Shown: positions 27,041 through 34,929, counted from the stretch's first letter. The stretch: DNA of 64,000 nucleotides from Jejuia sp047345485 (GCF_047345485.1 NZ_JBLFEN010000002.1:310001-374000); one strand, 5' to 3'. Translations and numbers: made by a program. The notes: generated by a model from the sequence alone, not told the origin.

Positions 27041-27065
27041 TAATTCATAATAAGTTGTAATTTTG
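27036..27065 (+). promoter_or_regulatory. Promoter of the arginine/proline operon leader
   Basis: A -33 TTG (27036-27038) and a -7 TAATTTTG (27058-27065) are 19 bases apart, which fits the Bacteroidota TTG-N19-TAnnTTTG pattern. Transcription would begin near 27072, leaving a leader of about 280 bases before the first gene. Confidence 0.7.
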
Positions 27066-27071
27066 CCACTT

Positions 27072-27349
27072 ATATTAACGAAAGGGGCTCACGCCGACGA
27101 TTTAGAGTTAATAGTTAAGGTGGTTATTCAGTGGAAACAGGAAACAACATATCTTTTATCTCTTATGCTTTAGTAGTAAATACTGATGCAGTTGTTGTAC
27201 GTTTTCCTCAAAATCGCCCCTAGTGGGGTGTATCTTTTTATGAAAGCAGTTCGCTTTCTAAGTTTCGTTTTTTTTTAGAGTATAAATTTTAAAAGCTAAA
27301 AAGCTTTCTAAACCTATTTGCTATAATTTGATTTAGCAATAATTGAAAA
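27072..27349 (+). promoter_or_regulatory. Candidate attenuator leader of the arginine operon
   Basis: The leader contains a terminator-like hairpin CGCCCC (27215-27220)/GGGGTG (27225-27230) followed by TATCTTTTT. An upstream AGGGGC (27083-27088) can pair perfectly with 27216-27221, which would destroy that hairpin. Between them, AGGAAA (27139-27144) can pair with TTTCCT (27203-27208), and CAAC (27145-27148) with GTTG (27191-27194). A second hairpin GAAAGC (27242-27247)/GCTTTC (27253-27258) precedes nine T at 27268-27276. This is the layout of a riboswitch or other attenuator. The ligand is unknown and no known family was recognised. Confidence 0.5.
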
Positions 27350-27937
27350 ATGAATTCAATATTGGACATTGAAAAAAATACGGTAGTAGATAACGCTAAG
27401 GCCTTTTGTAAAACTAAAGGATTAGAGGTTGTGTTTACCAATGAGATTCCTAAAACAGAGTTGCAGATGATCTCAGAACGCACCAAAAACTTACCAGCTA
27501 TGTATCATGCAAGTGTTGGTATGTTACTGGACCGTCTTAAAAACGGATGTTTTCTCATTATTAAAGATGGTGTCATTTACGGACATATTTTTGCGCATAG
27601 GCATACTATAGAAAAACATTCGGTTTATGAACGTTCTTCTTTATGGGTGCACAAGCAATACAGAAATAATAATTTGGGCCTGCTTTTGATGGATTGCTTA
27701 ACCAAAAAATTCTCTAAAGAGTTTTTAATTTCAATAGCCCAAGATGCTACAGTACATCATAATAATGAATTATTAGGTATGCGATTTATTACGCTAAAAG
27801 ATTTATCTCCCGTTTTAATTGAAACCCTAGAAAAACTAGGAAAATTAAGAGACGAATACAAATATAAATATTACGTTAATCCTTATTTCGAGTCAAAAAT
27901 TAATCAATTTAATAAGATTCTTAAAAATAAAATTTAA
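27350..27937 (+). CDS. GNAT acyltransferase at the head of the arginine operon (probable N-acylglutamate synthase)
   Basis: A 195-residue GNAT protein. The acyl-CoA pocket region reads SLWVHKQYRNNNLGLLLMDCL (about residues 101-121). It is the first gene of the arginine operon, 8 bases before argG, so the likely job is acylation of glutamate in the first step of arginine synthesis. Bacteroidota lack the classical ArgA/ArgJ here. Because argF' looks like the succinylornithine type, the donor may be succinyl-CoA rather than acetyl-CoA. Function is inferred from position. Confidence 0.75.
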   Translation: MNSILDIEKNTVVDNAKAFCKTKGLEVVFTNEIPKTELQMISERTKNLPAMYHASVGMLLDRLKNGCFLIIKDGVIYGHIFAHRHTIEKHSVYERSSLWVHKQYRNNNLGLLLMDCLTKKFSKEFLISIAQDATVHHNNELLGMRFITLKDLSPVLIETLEKLGKLRDEYKYKYYVNPYFESKINQFNKILKNKI

Positions 27938-27945
27938 ATAGATTC

Positions 27946-29121
27946 ATGAAAAAGTTAGTCATAGCATATAGTGGCGGATTAGATACTTCGTATTGTGCGG
28001 TAAGTTTATCTAAAGAATATGATGTACATGCTGTAAGCGTAAATACAGGAGGTTTTACTGCTGAAGAGATTAAATATATTGAAAGTAATGCCTATAAAAT
28101 GGGTGTTACTACCTATAAAAATATTGATGCTGTAGCTACATTTTACCAAAAAGTAGTGAAGTATTTAATTTTTGGAAATGTATTAAAAAATGCTACATAC
28201 CCACTTTCTGTTAGTGCAGAACGTATTATACAAGCTATTGAAATTATAGAATATGCTAAAAGTATTGATGCGGAATATATTGCACATGGCAGCACGGGTG
28301 CTGGTAACGACCAAGTACGTTTTGATATGATTTTTCAAACCTTAGCACCTGGTATCAAAATTATTACACCAATTAGAGACCAAAAATTAACACGACAGGA
28401 GGAAATTGATTATTTAAAATCTGAAGGTATTGATATGCCTTGGGAAAAATCTAAATACTCTGTAAACAAAGGCCTTTGGGGTACTAGTGTTGGCGGTGTT
28501 GAAACTTTAAAATCTGAAAAACCATTACCAAGTGAAGCGTATCCGTCTCAATTAGAAAAAGACGATGAAAAAAAAGTAACGTTGACGTTTGAAAATGGTG
28601 AATTTGTAGCACTAAATGGCGCAAAAAATACGCCTGAAATTAATATTGAGACATTAAATGATATCGCTTCGGCTTACGCCATTGGTAGAGATATTCACGT
28701 AGGTGATACTATAGTTGGCACAAAAGGGCGCGTTGGTTTTGAGGCTGCGGCTGCTTTAATTACCGTAAAAGCACATCATTTATTAGAAAAGCATACGCTT
28801 ACAAAATGGCAATTACAACATAAAGAATATTTATCTAGTTTTTACGGTATGCATTTACATGAAGGGCAATATTTAGATCCTGTAATGCGAGATATAGAAG
28901 CGTTTTTACAAAGTTCGCAAAAGATGGTATCGGGTGATGTTACTGTCACTTTAAAGCCGTATCATTTTTCTTTAGATGGAATTGTATCTAAACACGATTT
29001 GATGTCGAGTGAGTTTAGTACGTATGGTGAAGAAAATAAAGCTTGGACAGCAGATGATGCTAAAGGTTTTATTAAGATTTTAGGAAATCAGAATAAAATA
29101 TATCAGCAAGTTAATAAATAA
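27946..29121 (+). CDS. argG: Argininosuccinate synthase
   Basis: A 391-residue enzyme that joins citrulline and aspartate with ATP. It begins with the PP-loop motif VIAYSGGLDTSYCAVSL. HGSTGAGNDQVRFD and ITPIRDQKLTRQEEIDYL are hallmark ArgG segments that bind ATP, aspartate and citrulline. The length is normal for the family. It follows the GNAT gene by 8 bases. Confidence 0.96.
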   Translation: MKKLVIAYSGGLDTSYCAVSLSKEYDVHAVSVNTGGFTAEEIKYIESNAYKMGVTTYKNIDAVATFYQKVVKYLIFGNVLKNATYPLSVSAERIIQAIEIIEYAKSIDAEYIAHGSTGAGNDQVRFDMIFQTLAPGIKIITPIRDQKLTRQEEIDYLKSEGIDMPWEKSKYSVNKGLWGTSVGGVETLKSEKPLPSEAYPSQLEKDDEKKVTLTFENGEFVALNGAKNTPEINIETLNDIASAYAIGRDIHVGDTIVGTKGRVGFEAAAALITVKAHHLLEKHTLTKWQLQHKEYLSSFYGMHLHEGQYLDPVMRDIEAFLQSSQKMVSGDVTVTLKPYHFSLDGIVSKHDLMSSEFSTYGEENKAWTADDAKGFIKILGNQNKIYQQVNK

Positions 29122-29178
29122 GGTTGATTTGCTAGTTCGTTGAGTTGTTTAAACGATTCAACAATTAAACGTAAAAAA

Positions 29179-30162
29179 ATGAAGAGTTTAAAAGTAGGAA
29201 TCATAGGAGGTGCAGGCTATACCGCAGGAGAATTAATTAGGTTATTAATTAATCATCCTGAAGTTGATATTGATTTTGTGTTTAGTACAAGTAATGCTGG
29301 GAATAAAATTAGTAAAGTACACCAAGATTTAGTTGGGTCTTTAGATTTGAAGTTTACAGATACAGTGAATCCTAATATTGATGTGTTATTTTTATGTTTA
29401 GGGCATGGTAATTCTGTAAAATTCTTGTCAGCTAACACGTTTTCTGAAAACACGAAAATTATTGATTTAGGAAATGATTTTAGACTAGAGGCTGATAAGG
29501 TTTTTGAAGGTAAAACTTTTGTTTATGGTCTGCCAGAATTGAATAAAAATGCTATTGTAAATGCTAAATATATTGCTAATCCAGGTTGTTTTGCCACGGC
29601 TATTCAATTGGGATTATTGCCTTTGGCGGATGCTGGTTTGATTAATAAAGATGTGCATGTTAATGCGGTTACTGGTGCCACAGGCGCAGGAACATCATTA
29701 TCTGCAACAACACATTATACGTGGCGCGATAATAACTTTTCGTATTATAAACCGTTTACACATCAGCATTTGGGAGAGATAAATCAGTCGGTGAATCAAT
29801 TGCAAAATGATTTTTCTTCTGAAATTATTTTTATGCCAAATAGAGGTAATTTTTCAAGAGGTATTTTTGCGACGATTTATACCGATTTTGAAGGCTCTGT
29901 TGAGGATGCTAAAGCCATTTATAAATCATTTTATAAAGACGCAAAATTTACGTTTGTATCAGACGATTTTTTACACATGAAACAAGTGGTAAACACCAAC
30001 AAGTGTTTGGTACATTTACATAAGCATAATGGCAAATTATTAATTACAAGTACGATTGATAATTTGCTAAAAGGGGCTTCTGGACAAGCAGTACAGAACA
30101 TGAATTTAATGTTTGGATTAGAAGAGACGACTGGATTAGGATTGAAGGGGACGTATTTTTAA
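29179..30162 (+). CDS. argC: N-acyl-gamma-glutamyl-phosphate reductase
   Basis: A 327-residue NADPH-dependent reductase. The nucleotide-binding motif GIIGGAGYTAGELIRLL is at the N-terminus, the catalytic Cys lies in NPGCFATAIQLGLLPL and a His in FTHQHLGEI. The ATG at 29179 is chosen because it gives the normal short lead to the GxxGxxG motif; an upstream in-frame start would add 13 unrelated residues. The downstream gap to proC is unusually long for this operon and full of repeats. Confidence 0.95.
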   Translation: MKSLKVGIIGGAGYTAGELIRLLINHPEVDIDFVFSTSNAGNKISKVHQDLVGSLDLKFTDTVNPNIDVLFLCLGHGNSVKFLSANTFSENTKIIDLGNDFRLEADKVFEGKTFVYGLPELNKNAIVNAKYIANPGCFATAIQLGLLPLADAGLINKDVHVNAVTGATGAGTSLSATTHYTWRDNNFSYYKPFTHQHLGEINQSVNQLQNDFSSEIIFMPNRGNFSRGIFATIYTDFEGSVEDAKAIYKSFYKDAKFTFVSDDFLHMKQVVNTNKCLVHLHKHNGKLLITSTIDNLLKGASGQAVQNMNLMFGLEETTGLGLKGTYF

Positions 30163-30206
30163 TCCCCACCTTCCCGAAGCCCCACCTAGCCTCCCCAAAG
30201 GTGAGG
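30163..30206 (-). repeat. Short GC-rich repeat, inverted copy
   Basis: Read on the minus strand it gives CTCACCTTTGGGGAGG then TAGGTGGGGCTTCGGG. This is similar to the plus-strand blocks at 25906 and 30300. It begins at the argC stop codon. Confidence 0.5.
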
Positions 30207-30237
30207 AATGGATTGCGGAGAGTTGTTTGAATTTTAA

Positions 30238-30268
30238 GACCTCACAGGTTTTAAAAACCTGTGAGGTC
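30238..30268. repeat. Palindromic repeat, copy 3 (31 bp)
   Basis: Identical over all 31 bases to the palindrome at 25822-25852, and nearly so to 3320-3348. It sits within the argC-proC gap. Confidence 0.9.
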
Positions 30269-30298
30269 TGGAGAATAAAATATAAGTAAGAGTGGTGT

Positions 30299-30330
30299 TC
30301 TCCTCCTTCGGAGGAGTTAGAGGAGGCCTC
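30299..30330 (+). repeat. Short GC-rich hairpin repeat
   Basis: CTCCTCC TTCG GAGGAG forms a tight hairpin, followed by TTAGAGGAGGCCTC. It is similar to 25906-25935 and to the inverted block at 30163-30206. Confidence 0.55.
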
Positions 30331-30338
30331 GTTTGAGT

Positions 30339-30458
30339 GGCGCGTTAGGGATTGCAGAGGAAAGCCCACAGCCCGACGCAGGAGGTGCGAGGACTTGGAA
30401 CGTAAAGCCCGACCCCTTGTGGGTAACCTGCCTGCGATACCGCAGGTAGGCAGGCGCC
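30339..30458 (+). repeat. Structured intergenic repeat, copy C, with a nested insertion
   Basis: A copy of the element at 3120 and 5154. It has GGCGCGTTAGGGATTGCAG at the left and AAAGCCCGACCCC at the right. The outer helix is GGCGCGTTA (30339-30347) with TAAC (30424-30427) plus GCGCC (30454-30458). The right strand is split by a 26-base palindrome. With the insert removed the two halves read TAACGCGCC, the exact complement of the left arm. Confidence 0.7.
30428..30453. mobile_element. 26-base palindromic insert within copy C
   Basis: CTGCCTGCGATACC...GGTAGGCAG is an imperfect hairpin that interrupts the closing helix of the surrounding repeat. A related sequence, GATACCGCCTGTAGGCAGG, is present at 63496-63514. 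It looks like a separate small non-coding mobile palindrome. Confidence 0.5.
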
Positions 30459-30487
30459 ATAATAAAGAATAAAAAAAGTATTTAGAC

Positions 30488-31282
30488 ATGAAAATAGCAA
30501 TAATTGGAACAGGTAATTTAGGGAGTTCGATTGCGAAGGGACTAATCAAAAATAAGTCGTTTACATCGTTATACTTGAGCGATAAAAACACATCGCAAGT
30601 CAATGAATTTGTGGATGAAGCTTACGTAACGATTACCAATAGCAACACAACGGCTGTAGAACAAAGTGATGTTGTAATTTTTGCGTTACAGCCACGTCAT
30701 ATAGAGGGTGTTTTGCAAGATGTGAAATCTTTAATTAGAGAAGATCACGTCATCATGTCTGTCGCTGCTGGGTTTTCAATTTCTAAAATTGAAAGTATTA
30801 TTGGTGATGATAAGCATATTATTCGTGTAATGCCTAATACCGCGATTTCGATTGGTAAATCGATGACTTGTTTGTCGGCAAATGCCGTGGGGCAATTAAA
30901 GCTAGAATTGGCGAAAAGCATTTTTAACCAGCTAGGAACTACCATGGTGATTCCAGAGGAGCAAATACAGGCGGCAACGGTAATTTGTGCTAGTGGTATT
31001 GCGTTTTGGATGCGCTTGGTGCGTGCTACCACCCAAGGTGCGATTCAATTAGGCTTTGAGGCGGAAGAAGCGCATCAACTAGCATTACAAACCTGTTATG
31101 GTGCGGCAAGTTTATTAAAAGAATCTGGAAGACACCCAGAGGCAGAAATTGATAGGGTAACCACACCAAGTGGTTGTACTATTGAAGGTTTAAATGAAAT
31201 GGAGCATCAAGGATTGAGTTCTGCATTAATTCAAGGAATTACAGCTTCGTTTGAAAAAATTAATCAAATTAAAAAGAGTTAA
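30488..31282 (+). CDS. proC: Pyrroline-5-carboxylate reductase
   Basis: A 264-residue enzyme, the last step of proline synthesis. The Rossmann motif is IAIIGTGNLGSSIAKGL. VIFALQPRHIEGVL and IRVMPNTAISIGKSMTCL are typical ProC segments, and the C-terminal dimer region has TCYGAASLLKESG with PSGCTIEGLNEME. It ends 2 bases before argD. Proline genes inside the arginine operon share glutamyl-phosphate chemistry with argB and argC. Confidence 0.94.
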   Translation: MKIAIIGTGNLGSSIAKGLIKNKSFTSLYLSDKNTSQVNEFVDEAYVTITNSNTTAVEQSDVVIFALQPRHIEGVLQDVKSLIREDHVIMSVAAGFSISKIESIIGDDKHIIRVMPNTAISIGKSMTCLSANAVGQLKLELAKSIFNQLGTTMVIPEEQIQAATVICASGIAFWMRLVRATTQGAIQLGFEAEEAHQLALQTCYGAASLLKESGRHPEAEIDRVTTPSGCTIEGLNEMEHQGLSSALIQGITASFEKINQIKKS

Positions 31283-31284
31283 CA

Positions 31285-32430
31285 ATGCCATTATTTGACG
31301 TTTATCCATTATACAATGTAACCCCAGTTTCGGGAAAAGGCATTCATGTTTACGATGATAAAGGTACTGAATATTTAGACCTTTACGGTGGGCATGCTGT
31401 GATTTCTATTGGGCACGCGCATCCTAATTATGTGGACGCGGTAACTAAGCAGGTTGCAGAACTTGGGTTTTATTCCAACGCGATACAGAACCCATTACAA
31501 AAACAATTAGCTGATAAAATTGAAGCCTTATCGAGCTGTAACGGTTACGAATTATTTTTATGTAATTCTGGTGCTGAAGCTAATGAAAATGCTTTAAAAT
31601 TAGCCTCTTTTAAAACAGGAAAATCTCGTGTGGTGGCTTTTAAAAATGGCTTTCATGGACGTACATCGGCAGCAGTTGCTGCGACCGATAATCCTAATGT
31701 TATAGCACCCATAAATGCACAGCAAAAAGTAACATTTTTAGAATTAAATGATGTTGTTGGCGTAAAAGCAGAATTAGAAAAAGGTGATGTCTGTGCTGTA
31801 ATTGTAGAGTTTATACAAGGGGTTGGCGGATTAGATCAAGGGTCTAAAGATTTCTTTGAGCAAGTGTTTGCCTTGTGTAAATTAAATAACACGATGTTTA
31901 TTGCAGATGAGGTACAATCTGGCTACGGACGTTCTGGTAAATTCTTTGCGTTCCAACATTATAATGTCACGCCAGACATTATTTCAATAGCTAAAGGTAT
32001 GGGTAATGGCTTTCCTATTGGTGGTGTTTTAATTCACCCAGATATTGAGTCTAAATATGGAATGTTGGGAACAACATTTGGTGGTAATCATCTAGCATGT
32101 GCTGCTGGTTTAGCAGTTTTAAATACGATTGAGGAAGAAAATTTAATCGAAAATGCAAATGTTATATCAGAGTATTTTATAGCTAAAGCGAAAACTATTA
32201 CTGCTGTAAAACATATTAAAGGACGAGGGTTAATGCTTGGTTTAGAATTCGATTTTGAAGTGGGTGATCTTCGCAAAGATTTAATCTATAAACATCACAT
32301 ATTTACAGGTGGCGCAGCTAATAAAAAAGTATTACGAATTTTGCCACCGTTAAATATTGAAAAACAACATATTGATACGTTTTTTGAAGCTTTGGAAAAG
32401 GCTTTGAAAGAAATGAACGTATCAGCTTAA
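31285..32430 (+). CDS. argD: N-acylornithine aminotransferase
   Basis: A 381-residue class III PLP aminotransferase. Motifs in order: GGHAVISIGHAHP, LFLCNSGAEANENALKLA, FKNGFHGRTSAAVAAT, FIADEVQSGYGRSGKFFA and the PLP lysine in SIAKGMGNGFPIGG. It lies between proC and proA. In this operon it should transfer an amino group to N-acylglutamate semialdehyde, acylated by either acetyl or succinyl. It could also serve as ornithine aminotransferase, but the context favours ArgD. Confidence 0.93.
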   Translation: MPLFDVYPLYNVTPVSGKGIHVYDDKGTEYLDLYGGHAVISIGHAHPNYVDAVTKQVAELGFYSNAIQNPLQKQLADKIEALSSCNGYELFLCNSGAEANENALKLASFKTGKSRVVAFKNGFHGRTSAAVAATDNPNVIAPINAQQKVTFLELNDVVGVKAELEKGDVCAVIVEFIQGVGGLDQGSKDFFEQVFALCKLNNTMFIADEVQSGYGRSGKFFAFQHYNVTPDIISIAKGMGNGFPIGGVLIHPDIESKYGMLGTTFGGNHLACAAGLAVLNTIEEENLIENANVISEYFIAKAKTITAVKHIKGRGLMLGLEFDFEVGDLRKDLIYKHHIFTGGAANKKVLRILPPLNIEKQHIDTFFEALEKALKEMNVSA

Positions 32431-32491
32431 ATTAAAAAAATAAGTATTAGTTTTTAATGTAAACCAATACTGAGTTTGAATACTGAAAAGA

Positions 32492-33685
32492 ATGAACACA
32501 TTACTATCTATAAAAAAAAGAAACGCTGTTTTACTAAAAATGGCAGTGCTTTTAGAGCAGGAACGACAAGCGATAATCGACATTAATAAAGTAGATTTAG
32601 ACAGCTATACTGGCGATGATATTTCGATGTTTGACCGTTTGAAGGTTGACGATGCTAAAGTTGATGAAATGATTAAATCGGTAACACACTTGGCATCTCA
32701 AGAGGATCCTGTTGGTGTAGAGCGTTTTAGTTTTAAGCACGATAATGGGATGCAAGTGTATAACAAAACAGCATCGTTTGGAACGGTATTGATTATTTAT
32801 GAATCTAGACCAGATGTAACCGTGGAAGCTGCTGGAATTGCATTTAAATCAGGAAATAAAATCTTATTGAAAGGTGGAAAAGAGTCGTTGCGTTCTAATT
32901 TAAAAATTGTGGAATTATGGCATCAGGCTTTACAAGAAGATGATGCATCAACCGATTGGGTGGAATACTTGCAATTCAATAGAACCGAAACACAAACCTT
33001 TTTAGAACAACCCACACAGCGCGTGGATTTAATTGTGCCTCGTGGAGGTGAGCGTTTAATCGCTTTTGTAAAGCAACATGCTACGTGCCCTGTTATTATA
33101 AGTGGTCGTGGTAATAATTTTGTGTATGTACATAATGAGGCTGATGTTGATATTGCGTTAGATGTGATTATGAATGGGAAGTCTAAAATTTCGGCGTGTA
33201 ATGCGGTGGACAAAGTTTTGATTGATGAAAATCTTCCAAATAAAACGGAATTTGTAGAACGTTTGATTTCAAAATTAAAAGATTCAAAAATTGAAGTTTT
33301 AGGGGATGAAACTATTTCAAAAGCACATCATCTTGATGGTATTACTTCTGATGATATTTGGTATGAAGAGTTTCTAGATTACAAAATTTTAATTGGCGAA
33401 ATAGCATCAAATCAAGAAACGATTGCTATGATTAATAAATTTTCTGGTGGACATTCCTCTTCTATTATAACATGTAACGAAGCCGAAGCCAAAACCTTTA
33501 TGGAAAATGTAGACACCGCAGCAGTATACCATAATGCATCAACTAGATTTACAGATGGTGGACAATTAGGCTTAGGTGGAGAATTAGCCATTAGTACAGA
33601 TAAATTGCACCAACGCGGGCCAATTGGCTTGCAGCATTTAGTAACCAATAAATGGTATGTTCATGGCAATGGACAAATACGATAA
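32492..33685 (+). CDS. proA: Glutamate-5-semialdehyde dehydrogenase (gamma-glutamyl phosphate reductase)
   Basis: A 397-residue aldehyde-dehydrogenase-like reductase. YESRPDVTVEAAGIAFKSGN and LIVPRGGERL are ProA signatures, and the catalytic Cys lies in GKSKISACNAVDKVLID. The C-terminus has HNASTRFTDGGQLGLGGELAIST. It is directly followed by proB, with a 2-base gap, which is the reverse of the E. coli proB-proA order. Confidence 0.96.
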   Translation: MNTLLSIKKRNAVLLKMAVLLEQERQAIIDINKVDLDSYTGDDISMFDRLKVDDAKVDEMIKSVTHLASQEDPVGVERFSFKHDNGMQVYNKTASFGTVLIIYESRPDVTVEAAGIAFKSGNKILLKGGKESLRSNLKIVELWHQALQEDDASTDWVEYLQFNRTETQTFLEQPTQRVDLIVPRGGERLIAFVKQHATCPVIISGRGNNFVYVHNEADVDIALDVIMNGKSKISACNAVDKVLIDENLPNKTEFVERLISKLKDSKIEVLGDETISKAHHLDGITSDDIWYEEFLDYKILIGEIASNQETIAMINKFSGGHSSSIITCNEAEAKTFMENVDTAAVYHNASTRFTDGGQLGLGGELAISTDKLHQRGPIGLQHLVTNKWYVHGNGQIR

Positions 33686-33687
33686 GC

Positions 33688-34452
33688 ATGCAGAAGAAAA
33701 AGCGCATATTATTAAAAGTTGGATCGAACACCTTAACTAAGGAAACCGATAATATTTCCAGAGGAAAGATTGAAGATATAGCGAATCAAATTGCTAAACT
33801 TCAAGATACCTGCGAATTTATTATCGTGAGTTCGGGTGCAATTGCAGTGGCTAAGCAATTTGTAAAATTAGAAAGCAAACAAGGAGAGGTTTTTGTAAAA
33901 CAAGCCTTAGCGTCTATCGGTCAGCCGCATTTAATTCGTATTTATCAAGAGATTTTTAGAGAATATGGTTTGTTGAGTTCGCAATGCTTATTGTCGTATT
34001 CCGATTTTGAAAAAAAGGAAAGTAGAGTCAATATTACAAATACCATTAATGTATTGGTAAATAACAATTACATCCCGATTATTAATGAAAATGATACGGT
34101 GGCTACCGATGAGATTAAATTTGGTGATAATGACAAATTAGGTGCGTTAACGGCATCGTTGTTAGATGTTGATTTGTTTATAATAGCGACAAATACCAAT
34201 GGCATTTACACCAAATCCTCAATAGAAAATGGCACACCAGAAACCATTAAAACGGTTAGTGATTTTCAGGAATTAAAACAAGAAGTAGTAAACTCCAAAT
34301 CATCACATGGTAGTGGTGGCATGCAAAGTAAGATTGAAGCTGCTTCAGTAGCTAAAAATGCTGATGTAGAAACATGGATTGTAAATGGTTTAGAAGATAA
34401 TTTTATAGTAAATGCTATGGAAGACACGGTGCCGTTTACTAAAATAAAATAA
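33688..34452 (+). CDS. proB: Glutamate 5-kinase, without PUA domain
   Basis: A 254-residue amino acid kinase. It has LLKVGSNTLT at the N-terminus, IVSSGAIAVAKQ, PIINENDTVATDEIKFGDND and GSGGMQSKIEAA. It ends where the kinase domain ends, so the C-terminal PUA domain of E. coli ProB (about 367 residues) is missing. The ATG at 33688 is preferred to an in-frame upstream codon inside proA because it gives the normal kinase start and a 2-base gap after proA. Confidence 0.95.
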   Translation: MQKKKRILLKVGSNTLTKETDNISRGKIEDIANQIAKLQDTCEFIIVSSGAIAVAKQFVKLESKQGEVFVKQALASIGQPHLIRIYQEIFREYGLLSSQCLLSYSDFEKKESRVNITNTINVLVNNNYIPIINENDTVATDEIKFGDNDKLGALTASLLDVDLFIIATNTNGIYTKSSIENGTPETIKTVSDFQELKQEVVNSKSSHGSGGMQSKIEAASVAKNADVETWIVNGLEDNFIVNAMEDTVPFTKIK

Positions 34453-34494
34453 AATAAAAGGTTTTTTTAATCTTGTAAGCTTAAATTAATAATT

Positions 34495-34929
34495 TTGAAA
34501 TTAGAATTTATCAATATTGAAAGTTCGTTTTACCGAGAAGCAGTAGCCATTAGAACGAAACTTTTTTTTGATAAAATAAAGAATAGTTCAGCTCTAATAC
34601 ATGATGAGTTTGAAGCAAAAGGGATACATCTAGTATGTTTGAATTTAGATGAAGTTGTTGGCACGGGACGATTAAATATTGAAAATAAAGTCGGCACTAT
34701 TTCCCAAATGGCAATAAAAGAGAATTTTCAAAATAAAGGAATTGGGAGAGAAATTTTAAAGGCTTTAATTGAAAAGAGTAATAAACATAAAGTAACTGCA
34801 ATAAAACTTGGAGCTAGAGAAACGGCTATTTCGTTTTACGAAAAATTTGGTTTTATAGTTATAGGGCAGAAATACCCATCAAAGAAAACAGGTATTATTC
34901 ATCAGCAGATGGAATTAAAAATAGATTGA
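34495..34929 (+). CDS. Small GNAT acetyltransferase inside the arginine operon
   Basis: A 144-residue GNAT protein. The acyl-CoA motif A region is VGTISQMAIKENFQNKGIGREILKALIEK, and FYEKFGFIVIGQKYPSKKTGIIHQQME matches the C-terminal motif B. No ATG precedes the fold, so translation probably starts at TTG 34495-34497. The same bases form the end of a TAATTTTG box, which may be a coincidental promoter-like site. It resembles the ElaA/YjcF branch. Its place between proB and argF' could mean a role in N-acyl amino acid chemistry, but this is unproven. Confidence 0.8.
   Translation: MKLEFINIESSFYREAVAIRTKLFFDKIKNSSALIHDEFEAKGIHLVCLNLDEVVGTGRLNIENKVGTISQMAIKENFQNKGIGREILKALIEKSNKHKVTAIKLGARETAISFYEKFGFIVIGQKYPSKKTGIIHQQMELKID

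Noticed and set aside
30136..30603. 155-codon minus-strand frame across the argC-proC gap
   Set aside because: It is made from the palindromes and the structured repeat and overlaps proC; it is not a gene.
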